Positions 13,066 through 23,719 of a DNA stretch of 64,000 bases are shown here, in pieces. Both the position numbers and the translations under genes were made by a program. The stretch is from Sphagnum magellanicum (lineage: Eukaryota > Streptophyta > Sphagnopsida > Sphagnales > Sphagnaceae): NCBI GenBank assembly GCA_021904315.1, contig CM038911.1, positions 17,085,390 to 17,149,389 of the forward strand, given 5' to 3'. How positions within the stretch are numbered: position 1 is the first letter of the stretch; every line of letters begins with the position of its first letter. A model generated the notes under the pieces. It made no database searches, had not been told where the DNA came from, and saw nothing but the letters and a program-made list of their open reading frames with translations.

Positions 13066-14160
13066 AGGGGGTGGGGGGAAACCTCCCTTAGCACAATTTA
13101 CCATTCCCACAAGGCCAAGGTGATCACATGAAATATCCCATATGAGATGAGTGGGCATTCCGATAAAAGATCTGAGGCTCTTGCCCTTCTTCCTATGGAG
13201 CTCCAAGAATCATTCAGAGCGAATTTTTTTGAAGTATATACGAGTTGGATGTAGTTCATCGGTAAAAATTTAGGTTATACAGGTTTCCAATGGATGGTTG
13301 CATAAGGCAGGTGCTGGTTCATAAATAGATATGGCCTTTCAGTATGTGAAGTAAAAAGGGACATTCACACTTGGTGTTAGGGACTTTAGTGTTGAGTCCT
13401 CTGACACCAATGCTAGTCATTTAGGACTTACACCTACTTACCATGAACATTTTATGTTAATTTAACATTCACTTAACATTAAGCTATTTATTGCCCATTT
13501 AACATTGGGTGCCACCTAGGATGCCACCTAGATTATCATTTAACACCGACTTAACATTAAGTGTGAATGCACCATCAATACGAGAGGGAACTTCAACAAC
13601 AGCAAAAGATCCATATCTGTAACACGTCCGTGCACAAGGATTTTTCCACACTACAAAACCCGCTGCAAAAACAGTAGAGACTCGAGTCAAAACTACTGAA
13701 AGAAAATCAACTGAGTCGCTTCACTTCAATGGATTCTGGGGGTTGTCCTGGCCTGTCATGTAACACGGGACAACAACAATGCTTTTGTAAATGCGTATGA
13801 TTATATCTCTATGAGAGGAGGTCCCACACCGGGTCAGATCATGTCCCAATTTTTGATTGACTTAGAGGTGCTGCCTCCCCAGGCTTTGATTGCTTTGGCA
13901 GCTCAACTGATGATGATGGGTGGCTGTTTTGTTTGTCATTGTATTTGACAAATAACTTGCAAGCTAAAATTTTGTCATTTCAGGCTTCTTTGTTTTGGTG
14001 ATTTGAAAACTTGTAACAAGTTTTGACAATCTTGTTCTCTCTCTCTCTCTCTCTCTCTCATCTAAGTCAATAAGTCTTCATGAGGTTAAATTCATTGTTT
14101 GGCAAGCAATATGCAATTTTTGACCTGTCTTTGGCTGGACATTTCAAAGTTAAGAGTAAT
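13066..14160. other. intergenic DNA with a (CT)n microsatellite
   Basis: A (CT)n run lies at about 14033-14059. From 13370 to 13570 the words TTTAACATT, ACTTAACATTAAG and GCCACCTAGGATGCCACCTAG recur as a short local repeat. No gene is seen. Confidence 0.45.
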
Positions 14161-14164
14161 AACA

Positions 14165-14510
14165 GCAGCTCCATGGGTACTTAGTACATGGCCCTGCAAA
14201 AGAAAATTGGATGAAAAATTGTCAAAAAAAATTATGCCAGTTTTGGCTTCAGTAAAATGGTTTTGGCTCAGCATTTGTGCACAGGATGATGCTGAGAGTG
14301 GTAAAAGGGTAGAAGCCCGAACAAACACCTGCTGTTGATTTGGTAGATAGTTTCATTGGTCCTGGTAGTTTGCTATTAGTAGTCTCCCACATACTTGCAA
14401 TGCTATTTTTAGTTTCATCAGTGGGGTTGGAACCCAAAAAGAAAAAAAAAACTAAACTTGGATGTGAGAAATATTTTTGCAGGGTCGCGTACTTAGCATC
14501 ACTAGGGTCA
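14165..14510 (+). repeat. MITE family D, copy 1 (degraded)
   Basis: It shares ordered internal words with copy 2 (15412-15784): GTACATGGCCCTGCA at the left, GGTCCTGGTAGTTTGCTATT in the middle, and AAACTTGGATGTGAGAAATA and TTTTTGCAGGGTC at the right. The left CTCCATGGGTACTTAGTA and right TACTTAGCATCACTAGGG are degraded versions of the family D terminal inverted repeat. Confidence 0.6.
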
Positions 14511-14823
14511 CATGGTCTTTAAGATATTACTCATTCTTCCTTTTTCCCTAAAAAAATCTCATGTCAAACTGGCCATCCATCTGGGTGCTGATTCTGTAAA
14601 CCGAATCAAAGAGGGCCTTGTCCGTTTTCTTTTGAAAAGAACTAAAGAAAACAGCACGCAGTGGGCATGGTTTGGTGAATCCTGGCTCTTTGGCTGGCTT
14701 TTTGGGATCAGCCATGGACTTGCTACCAGCCAAAATTGGTCAAACCCTGGCCACTCTGTGGTACACAGTCAGTTACCAGGATTCGAAATTTCACATTTCT
14801 ATGTCGTGGACTCACAAAGCATT

Positions 14824-14907
14824 ACAATTAATCAAACCTTGCCCACTCTCTAGTATGTGGTCACCACAATTAATCAAACCTTGCCCACTCTTTAGTACGT
14901 GGTCACC
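14824..14907. repeat. tandem duplication, 42-bp unit, two copies
   Basis: Two adjacent 42-bp units begin ACAATTAATCAAACC and end with a TGGTCACC word. They differ at only two or so positions (CTCTAGTATG against CTTTAGTACG), so the duplication is recent. A looser relative of the unit lies just upstream near 14751-14785. Confidence 0.8.
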
Positions 14908-15411
14908 ACCACGAAGGTTGGGAATTTCACACTTCCCTTTCCCATCTAGGGTTTTTTGGGCCTCCTTTAAGAGAAAATTACCCTATGTTGTCTACTCCTT
15001 TAAATTTAATAAAAAAAAGTGTACATGTATCATCGCTGCACTTTTTGGAAATTACTTTTCATGCAAATGTTGAACTGAAAAACATTTCAGCAAATTCTTT
15101 ATCATCCATTGAGTGGATATTATTGTGAAGTTATTTATGGTGGGGGCTTTATGTGAGGTCTAAAGTCCGGACTTCCTAGACTGGTGAAGTCTGCTTTCAT
15201 TTCAAAAGAATTTGTGAAAACCTAGGCTCTAAAATGTAACCAGACTTTGGTCAATAGTGTTCTACTTCCTACCCAGTCTATTGCATTAATGTAATGCAAG
15301 CCACCGAGGTACCTATACAGTTACCTTAAGAGTCTAGTACATGTTTACTAGTCAACAAGCTCATATTGACTCTCCCATTACCCATCGCCAATTGGAGGCC
15401 AAAACTTATAA

Positions 15412-15784
15412 GAGCATCTCCACCGGTGCTCAGTATGTGACCCTGCACATTACACTCGGATGAAGAAAAGTCAACAATTGCCGGTTTGGCTCAGGAAAAT
15501 GGTTTTTCTCCTGCATATTTGCTCAGTTTGCTGAGGCTGGTAAAACCACAGCAAAGATGTGTACTTGCAGAGAAGAGTGTAATAAATGAGATCTGACTGC
15601 TGATCCTTATTTTTGATTCGTCAATCATAATGATTGGTCCAGGTGGTTTGCTCTTAGTAGTTCCCACCTCTTTGCACTTCCCCGTTCAGTTTTATGGGTG
15701 GGGTTGGAAAAAAGTAAACAACTAAACTTGGATGTGACAAATATTTTTGCAGAGTCCCATACTCAGCACCCAGTGGGGATGCTC
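15412..15784 (+). repeat. MITE family D, copy 2
   Basis: The left end is GAGCATCTCCACCGGTGCTC and continues AGTATGTGACCCTGCA. The right end, in reverse complement, is GAGCATCCCCACTGGGTGCT and continues GAGTATGGGACTCTGCA, so the terminal inverted repeats extend about 35 bp with several mismatches. The element is about 373 bp and noncoding. The left flank is TAA, but no matching duplication is preserved on the right. The GAGCATCTCC end resembles PIF/Harbinger-like plant MITEs. Confidence 0.75.
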
Positions 15785-16560
15785 GAGTTACCCATTTCCC
15801 CACACTATGTTTTTATTTGCTCCTTGGGTTTAGGGCAAGCTCAGGTTATGAAATCCCCCACTCCAAGGGCATTACCCTACATGAAAGCTGAATGACTATT
15901 GCTATTAAAGGAGCTCTGGTTGTGAAATCTTCTTTGATTCGGTGTAGAGCCCAAGAGTTGGATGGTTGGGGGGGGGGGGGTGTGACTGAAGAATAACAAC
16001 CCACTACCCTGAACAAGCATCTTGAATAAGTCATGAGTGCTTAAACACTTCTTGTGAAACAAAAAAGAAATTGAATAAATTCATTCTTTTTACAACCAAA
16101 TACCTTTTCAAAACCTGCCAAAATTTCCCCTCTTTTACAATCAAATCCTTCAAGACTCCCATCATGTTAATAGTAAGTAGGGACAATGGAATAACAAGAG
16201 TATGCAAAATGCGCCATTCTCACATTTTCAGTGTGAGAGATCTCGCTTACTTTACCTTCATTTCGGTTGGCCAAAGCACTTAATGCATAATTGGTACGTG
16301 GAATCTGATAGTTCACTATCTCTCTCTCTCTCTCTGTGCGCTCCATAAGCCACTTGAATAAAGTCACGATTGGCTTCTTCCTTCAGTGGATCTCCAGTGC
16401 GGTGTGTCGTGTCTGGCTAATAAATTTTTATTAACCATTTCATAGGGCCCATTACTTGCACTCCATTACAAGAATGAATGCGAGTCAGTCAGTCAGTCAG
16501 CCTTCCTTTCTGTAACAAAAATTTACTGTTATTGTTGTTTTCTTTGTTGGCATTGCATAC
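15785..16560. other. intergenic DNA with simple repeats
   Basis: A G11 tract lies near 15970-15980, a (CT)n run near 16319-16336 and an AGTC tetranucleotide run near 16483-16500. No gene is seen. Confidence 0.45.
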
Positions 16561-16868
16561 CAAGGCAATGACATTGTGTTTAGTTTCATTATAGAGTATA
16601 GTAGCTTAAGGGATTTTGGCCCCTAGCTAATAGATCTTGTTTTATATGAGGATCTTTGAAAGATGATATTTTGGCTTGTGTTGAAACTTGAGATTAGTTA
16701 TTATAGAGTTATAATAATAATATCTTGAAGGATTTTGGTTTCTTTTAGAGGATTTTTTGAAAATTATATTTTTGCATGGTGAAATATTTCAGTTTCCATA
16801 ATTCTTCTTTTGCCTTAATGCTTTTTAATGTAAATGGCAAGGCCACAATGTGACACACCTCTTGTTGA
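16561..16868 (+). repeat. dispersed repeat family B, copy 1 (longest form)
   Basis: It runs from CAAGGCAATGACATTGTGTT, through TTATAGAGTATAGTAGCTTA and GCATGGTGAAATATTTCAGT, to AAGGCCACAATGTGACACAC and CTC. Ordered matches occur at 18531-18750 (+), 58614-58946 (-), 60109-60190 (+, right part only) and 10320-10393 (-, left part only). It is noncoding, about 310 bp, and its element class is unresolved. Confidence 0.75.
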
Positions 16869-17976
16869 GTTTGGATGGTTGTTTGGATTTTGGATTGTGG
16901 CTGGGGTGGTTGGGACTTTCTGTTTTCATATATATTTTTTAAAGGAAGGAAAGGAAAAAGAAAACACATACAACTTTCCTTGAAAAGAATCTGGAAAGTT
17001 TTCTGCTTTAAAGCATTCTTTGTTTCTTGTTTCCCCTTGTAAACCAATTTATTTCCCAAAAGTGAAATTAATATGCTGAAAATGTGAAACTGAAGATTTT
17101 GGGGGAGGTCTTCAATGACCAAATTTTTTTTAAAATAAAAATACAATTCACAAGATTTTTATATTTGGCTCCATTAAGTAGCCAAAAATACAGAAGAATG
17201 AATTTTTTTCGACTTTTCAAATTTGGCTAAACGTTCGTACGGATGATTGATCACTATTAGGTATGTAGTTTGCTAATAAGGCAACTCTTTAAAACAATTG
17301 AAACCACCAAATTGAACAATCTTATTGGCCACAATTTTTTTCTTTGCACCTATGGACAAGCTTAGGATACTGTTACGATATTTAATAGTCAATTTTAGGT
17401 TACCAAAGTTATATCCTCAAAACAATTCAAGGCTTCCAGTTCTAACGATCTGATTGGGTCATATAGCCAACATTTTCCATCCCTAGGCACAAACAAGCCA
17501 ATTTCACAGACCCCCACATAGTTGTGTACATTTTCTACACTAGGTAGAATATCATATAAACCTTTGTAGTTGAATAAATAGCAGGTTGTTGTTGTTGTTG
17601 TTAGGGGTGTTTTTGTTGAATAATCATTTAATTTTGAAGATTAAATTTTAAAAAAAAAAGAATATTGAAGAAAATTGTTCCAAAAAATATTCTTCATTTT
17701 CTTTCACCCCAAAAAAAAAAATCTTTGAGAAAAATATTTTGGGAGAAAATTTCATCATGTCTAAAAACAATAATATACCCTAGTCAAAACCCTAAACCCT
17801 ATTCAACTAGGGTGGTGTATAACCTACCTATAGGCCAAAGGTACCAAGAGAACACCCCCACTGCTTTGCAAGTTTGCAGAATCATGTGATTTCATTGTTT
17901 CCAATGGGGCTCTTTAACTTTAATGTTTTTTTTGAAACCTGCCAAGCATAAATGCTCCATAATACTATGGGCACAC
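16869..17976. other. AT-rich intergenic DNA, no gene seen
   Basis: A (GTT)n run lies near 17587-17601. Near 17171-17215 a segment reading GTAGCCAAAAATACAGAAGA, followed by an AT-rich stretch and AAATTTGGC, is related to one at 62819-62870. No coding exon is supported before 17977. Confidence 0.45.
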
Positions 17977-18043
17977 CTGCAGAAGATGGGGCTTGCAGAG
18001 CACATAACATAGCCGCCCAGGCAGGGAGAGCTTGATCTGGATT
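17977..18043 (-). pseudogene. orphan exon-like fragment
   Basis: On the minus strand a good acceptor (TTTTCTGTTGCAG) precedes a 67-bp open segment, and CTGCAG|GTGTGC follows as a donor. The segment reads NPDQALPAWAAMLCALQAP and then SSA, a composition far more protein-like than its AT-rich surroundings. No neighbouring exon joins it, and it abuts repeat families A and B. It may be a captured gene fragment carried by a transposon, or the relic of a lost gene. I do not recognise the parent gene. Confidence 0.3.
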
Positions 18044-18264
18044 CTGCAACAGAAAATCTGACAGACAAATTTGGAGCCTAGTGAGCAAAGTGCAATGCAG
18101 ATGGATTCGGCTACTTAATTAGGCCAACGGAAGTCGTAGACAAAACTATGCTATTCGACAACATTATGTACTTTGTGTGCACTGTAGGTCTGTATCTGGC
18201 TTTTTTGAAGAAGCTCCAAAGCTTTGTGTTTGTTGTTCCAAACTCAAAAAAAAAACTCCAGACA

Positions 18265-18530
18265 GAAGAGTTATTCCTAAAGTCACCCTCTCTTCGGCCT
18301 GCTTTCACCCCCTATCCCCTCTTTCAGTGGTTTCCGCAAAGTAAGGAAATGCTATTTGATTAAATCTCAGTATGAAATGCTGCTGAAACTCACTCAGCAT
18401 TTAATGCACAAGGTCGGAGAGTAATTACATACAGTAGTTGTACAAGTATGAGAAGCGAAAATATATGTAGCAGCCAGCAGTGGAGGCGCTCGTGAAAAAA
18501 TGAAATACAGGATGAAACTCAGTTCACCAA
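18265..18530 (-). repeat. dispersed repeat family A, copy 3 (inverted)
   Basis: Reverse-complement match to the family A copies at 12318 and 60857. It starts AGAGTTATTCCTAAAGTCAC and ends GGATGAAACTCAGTTCACCA. Family B copy 2 begins at the next base, so the two elements are directly abutted. Confidence 0.7.
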
Positions 18531-18750
18531 CAAGGCAAGGATATTGTGTTTAGATTCATTATAGAGTATAATAGTAGCTTAAGGGAATTTGGCCCCCCTA
18601 GGCAATAAATAATAGGTCCATTTTTATATGAGGATTTTTGAAAGATTATATTTTTGCATGGTGAAATATTTGAGTTTCCATAATTCTTCTTTTGCCTTAA
18701 GATCCTTTTCAATGTAAATGGCAAGGCCACAGTGTGACACACCCCTTGTT
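18531..18750 (+). repeat. dispersed repeat family B, copy 2 (internally deleted)
   Basis: Both ends match copy 1 (CAAGGCAAGGATATTGTGTT at the left, CCACAGTGTGACACACCCCT at the right). The central part present in copy 1 around TGTGTTGAAACTTGAGATTA is missing, as expected for a deletion derivative. Confidence 0.7.
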
Positions 18751-18836
18751 TATTTATTAATTAATTAATTAATTTAGACCAAGATTTGGCTACTGGTCGT
18801 CATGTGAGGGGGGGGGCCTTGCTCCATTTGGGCCAG

Positions 18837-19260
18837 AGTGAACCAGCACCCCACCAGAGCATCATGCAGGATGGATGGTAGGTGGACAGAAAACACTTTT
18901 TGTGTCGTCCATCTGTCCAGTAGCTAACCACACTTAACACAGTGAACTGACTACTAACCATCACATGTATTTACTATCTACTTACCTACCTACCCAATAC
19001 CCATCGAGTGTCTTAGTTACTTACCTACACTACACTACATACATAATAACCTCTTCAATTTACCTATCTACCTACTTACCATACTTTTTTTACCCACTTA
19101 AATAGCCAGCATCACCTAAATAGTGTGAGGTCCAACTATGAGGGTTACCATACTAGGTTCCACCTTGGTAACTCGGTTGTGGTTCATACTCCATTGTGGA
19201 TGATCCAACCGAGTCCATCGGTCTTCAATGGATGGGGCACACCGATGGGTGGCCCCCTCC
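18837..19260 (+). repeat. MITE family C, copy 2
   Basis: The left end, AGTGAACCAGCACCCCACCA, equals the terminal repeat of the intact copy at 52636-52965. Inside are TACC-rich words (TACTTACCTACCTACC), GGTTCCACCTTGGTAACTC, GTGGTTCATACTCCATTG and CAATGGATGGGGCAC. The right terminal repeat is eroded. Confidence 0.65.
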
Positions 19261-21208
19261 CGTCACATAATAATAATCGGTCAACTAGTTTTTTAACCCT
19301 ATGTTTACCCACTTATACCCACATTTGTATGTATAAAGTAAATGACCAAAGTTTTACCCTTGCCAATGGTGACATAGCCATGCCGGGTAGCATGTTACAT
19401 AACCCTTAGCACCCATAACACATGCCCAAAAAATAATGTATAACATGGACCCAAAATTGTGTCGAGAAATGCCGACCGAGGTGAAAATAAACGGTGTTAA
19501 AAGGGCAATCTAGGGGTTTAAAAAAGAAAAGCAAAAGCAAAAGAAGCAGCAACTACGACAAAGATAATGTTAGTGGCAATTGCTCCCGGGAGGGAGTCAT
19601 TAAGTAATTCCTTCGGTCCACCACGACATTTTATGACAACGGTCTCTCTCAAGTCTCAACGTTCAAAATTTCCCAATTACCACTTATGTACATTGTACCA
19701 TGGTCGGGCCCGTTTCACGTAGGAACATCGTAAGCCCGGTCCGGTAAGCAATGGTTTTTGGTGGGGGGGGTGATAACCATGGGTTTGACCATTCATGTGG
19801 ATAGCCATATATCAACACATATTGTTAATTTAATTAATAAATATTTTATGAATGTGCCATATGGCAATGACGTTCATTGCTAGTTGTACATGTGGAAGGT
19901 CCAACCAAATTTAGTCACATAAGAATTGCATTTAGTGACACTTACACATTACAAATTTTTTTTTCTTTTGGTTGTTGAGGAAATATGATGCATTTGTTAT
20001 GTATGCTTCATTTGGGGGGTTGAGAGGTTTAGGGTTTAAAGTTTACCTAGAATTGACAAAAATACAATGGTCTCATCATTTCCAAATTATAGACAAACAA
20101 ATTTGTTATGTAATTGTCATTTTCATTATGCATAAATGATGTTAGTTTATGCATTTGTTGAATAAGAGATCATCCTCTCCAAAAAAATTGGTTATAGTGT
20201 CTTGTTTTTTTTTTCTGAACTCTTTATTCTTAGATTTTTTAATGTGTTAGAATTGCATTTTGGGATTCAATTTTTCAAAGTCCTTGGCAATGGTTGTTCT
20301 ACATTTTGCTAATAGATGACATATTTCAATTTGTTTAATAGCCTTTGAATAGTGATAATTATCATTTTTCTTGAGAAAATTTGAAGGCTTGAAAATAACT
20401 TGAAGTGACTATTTATATATTTTATGAAACATGTAAACTAAAGGGGTATTGTTTGGTGTGCTATGAGATTATAAATTATTAAAATTATTCTATTAATATA
20501 AAAAATTCTAGGTATGTTTTTTGTAAACATTGTATTTACACTTAAATATATTATAAATTACACCTTTTTCTTCAACTAGTTGCACCCTTTTTTTTTTGGG
20601 CATGTTATTTGAAAAAAAAATTGAACTAACTTCACTTAGGTTAGTAACAATAGAAGAGTTTAGGAGGTGCGCTTAGATTTATTGCAAAAATTGCATTCTT
20701 ACAACTCATGAATTGTTAATCACAATCCCTTGTTGTGATGTTGTGCTTAGAGGGGAAATTTGAAAAACACCATATGGAAGAATTAGAATTACACATGTTC
20801 TTTAGAATAGTGAAACGACAATTTATGATGATATTAGGTTCTTAGAATTGTGGATTTTATGAGCTCAAAACCATGGTTTTAAAAAATGCAAATAATTGCA
20901 CAACACTTGCAAGCACCATAAGAAAATAATTTGAGAATGTAAGTGATTATTATGTAGGTAGGTAAATACATGTGCAAGGTGTTGAATGTGGCCTTGGTTA
21001 TATACCTATCATGTGGGTTGAGTGTTTACCATCATCTCTTCAAAAACTTTCATTTAGTTCAATTGGGTTACCCATGTCCCCATTCATGGGACTTGTGCAT
21101 GTATGCATCCTTCTCCATTTCACATAACATTCACCCTTTCAAGTACATGTGATTTTGCCTATCCCCAACACAAAGATGTGCCCATTATTACATATAGTAA
21201 AGGAAGAA
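19261..21208. other. intergenic DNA, no gene seen
   Basis: The first 500 bp have moderate G+C and no coding frame. From 19780 to 21200 the DNA is strongly AT-rich. Nothing recognisable was found. Confidence 0.5.
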
Positions 21209-21320
21209 TGAAGCTTCCCCTGAATCCAGACGGACAGTAGCTATGGACAATAGCTAAATATAGTGAGGACGTCGTGAAGCTTCCCCTTATCTGGACGGAC
21301 AGTAGCTAAATATAGCGAGA
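21209..21320. repeat. tandem duplication, about 55-65 bp unit, two copies
   Basis: The unit starts TGAAGCTTCCCCT and contains GACGGACAGTAGCTA and AATATAG. Copies begin at about 21209 and 21274; the first holds an extra copy of the ATAGCTA word. Confidence 0.7.
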
Positions 21321-21900
21321 CTTGCACATGCTAGCAGTTTAGCTTCTTGGGGAGGGAGGAAAAGGTGTAGCAAAAGAGCAGGTGTGCTCTCGAAGGGAAT
21401 GGAGTAGCAGTTCTATGGCAGTAAAAGTGAAGCGCCCGGGCTTATAATAATTGCAGCCCCAACCACCCAGGCCTTGTGTTTCTCCGGGCGTTAGGACAAG
21501 GATGGTAGGTAGTAATTAACCAGTTGGTAAGAGAGTGGTAGGTGCAGGACGACCTTGACGTTGAACGGCTAGGTAGTTCGGTTTGTATTTGTATTTCGTA
21601 TTTGCGTATTTACGAAATGTGTGTTGGTGTTCTGTTTTTATTCTCCTGTTAACCTTCGATATGCTCTTTTCGCACTACCGATTCTGAGTGTGAAGATTGT
21701 CTAGAGACAGGATGGTATGCACAGGAAGGAAAGAAAGAGAGAAAGAGAGAGAAAGTGCAAGAGGTAGAGGGAAGGAAGAAGAATGGAAGACAAGTGTAGA
21801 AACAATTGGTGGTGCTTCTGCAGCAGCAGCAACATTTTCTCAAGGTGCATTTCATCTATTTTCTTGGAATTCTATTTCCTGGATTTACACTTACTAGCCT
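21321..21900 (+). other. GC-richer gene-like island (possible promoter and first exon)
   Basis: The island contrasts with the AT-rich sequence on both sides. A TATAATAA word at about 21442 could be a TATA element. A short plus-strand frame opens at ATG 21712 and reads MVCTGRKEREKERESARGRG, then a Glu/Lys-rich stretch and ETIGGASAAAATFSQ, with AAG|GTGCAT as a candidate donor near 21843. No downstream exon was found, so this may be a gene start that has lost its body, a noncoding RNA, or chance. No function is proposed. Confidence 0.22.
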
Positions 21901-23131
21901 TCATTTTAGCCTTTATTTGTCAAGGATTTCAATTCTCTTGGGTCATGGCTTCTTTTCCTTCATTTCATCCACCCTCTTTCCAAGTTTTCAAATTCTTTTA
22001 CTTTCTATGTTCTCATTTCATCCGTTATCGTGGTTAGACTCATATGTTTTAGAATTTCCATTTTGTTTGGCCCGCATATCATCCAATATTTAATTTTCCT
22101 ATATTCCATCTCATTTTGTCCATTGTCTTTCCCAAATTAAACTTTCTTAAATGTTCCATCTTTCCCTTGGCGTACCCAATGCAATTGCGATAACATGTAA
22201 AGTTTCTTTCTTCTTCTTTTTTTGGGGTCTATTCAAGAATTTAGGTGAAGAGTTTGGGTTATCAAAAAAAAATTCTAAACATTTTTAATTCCTTGACAGT
22301 AAGGCCCACTTTAGACCAGGTTCCAGGATCCAATTTCCTAGGAATCAATTTGGACTGATTTGAAGCAAATTGAATCCTTGAGTTGGACTATACCTTAATC
22401 CCTAGTTTGATTCTTGGTTGTCCAAATCAGGAGCTTTCCTTTTATGACTGTTTTTGGGTCCAAACCAATTGATTTTCCCTCCAAAACAGGTGCCATGTAG
22501 GTTTAGCCTCAATTTGCCACTTTTTGGTCTAGAACGTTAGTTAGTGGGATGATGCATGGATAAATTAGATAAATTAGAGCAGCCCTTTTTCCTTGCTGAT
22601 TATATATATATATATCGCCACTAGAAATCAAGTGTTTTTTCAGATTTTCAATAGCCATAATTTGGAAAAAAAATAATTTAAAAAATCCAGATTTGTATAC
22701 ATTGTTACAGTTTGTAACCAAAAAAATATGGAAGGGTGTTTAAAGAATCTTCATAGTATAACAAAAATCCACACCAGAAAACCTCAATTTTAACATACAT
22801 GATTTGTATCCCCCACAATGTTGCATGGTTCTTCAGTTTTGCATTACAGTTTTTTGTTAGGGTATAGTTGATTGGCATTTTGGTGCATCTGATTTCTTTA
22901 TTAAATGTTAATGGGGAATTGTGCATTGGCTTTGCTTTGTTGAATCATTACTGATGTTATGTTATTAAATCTTATCACCCACTTCTATTTGCATTTTGTT
23001 GTGTTATTTTGGTTGTGGGAGATTTGATTATATGGCTGTTCAAATTGAAGGGTCACTATTAAACGTTCAAACTCCCCCCATAGTGCCACTTCCACAAAAC
23101 ATGATGGAAGGTCTCTGCAAATCTTTGAGTG
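21901..23131. other. AT-rich intergenic DNA, no gene seen
   Basis: A TATATATATATA run lies near 22602-22615. There is no convincing exon or element boundary. Confidence 0.5.
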
Positions 23132-23303
23132 GTCGTTACACATAACAAGGCCCTCAAACAGGGACGTTACCAGAATCCAGCACTACCCTTGGCTGTTGCT
23201 TTGGGCAGGCGCCTTAAGGTCACTACATATGGTAAGGCCTTTAGACAAGGGCATTACCAGAATTCGGCACCACCCTCAACTAAGCTTGGCAGGCACCTTA
23301 TTC
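23132..23303. repeat. tandem duplication, 87-bp unit, two copies
   Basis: Unit 1 (23132-23218) starts GTCGTTACACATAACAAGGC and unit 2 (23219-23303) starts GTCACTACATATGGTAAGGC. Both hold a GGCAGGCRCCTTA word near the end and a TTACCAGAATYCRGCACYAC word in the middle. The copies are diverged. Confidence 0.7.
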
Positions 23304-23719
23304 TGGTAATGACCCCATCTGTGGGCCTTACCTACCACTTAAAACAACCCTCAACCACTTATTCATCATGTTTAGTGGTTTAGTGGCAAAATTAATAGTG
23401 GTTTGTGAAAGGTGCAAAATTCGCTTTGAGGTTTATATATTTTCTTTCAATCCATTGTAGATTTTAGGAAAAGGGAGTCATAAATGGAGTTGTTGACGGA
23501 TGTGTGTGTGTGGGTGCATGTGTACAAAGTACAAACTAATAAGCCATGGACTTTCATTTCCTCTGGACACCAGCACAGAAGAGTGCAGGAGAAACCCCTC
23601 GCCCCAAGATGCCCGAAGACATACAAGAACATATGCGTGCACTCATTGCGGAACATGGTAGTGCTTTGGTTGTTTTGACGGCCTTTTAGCAACACCTAGA
23701 AGCTTAACGGAATGATGAG

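Noticed and set aside
23132-23303. 87-bp tandem units as tRNA genes
   Set aside because: The size fits but there is no A box/B box pair and no cloverleaf pairing.
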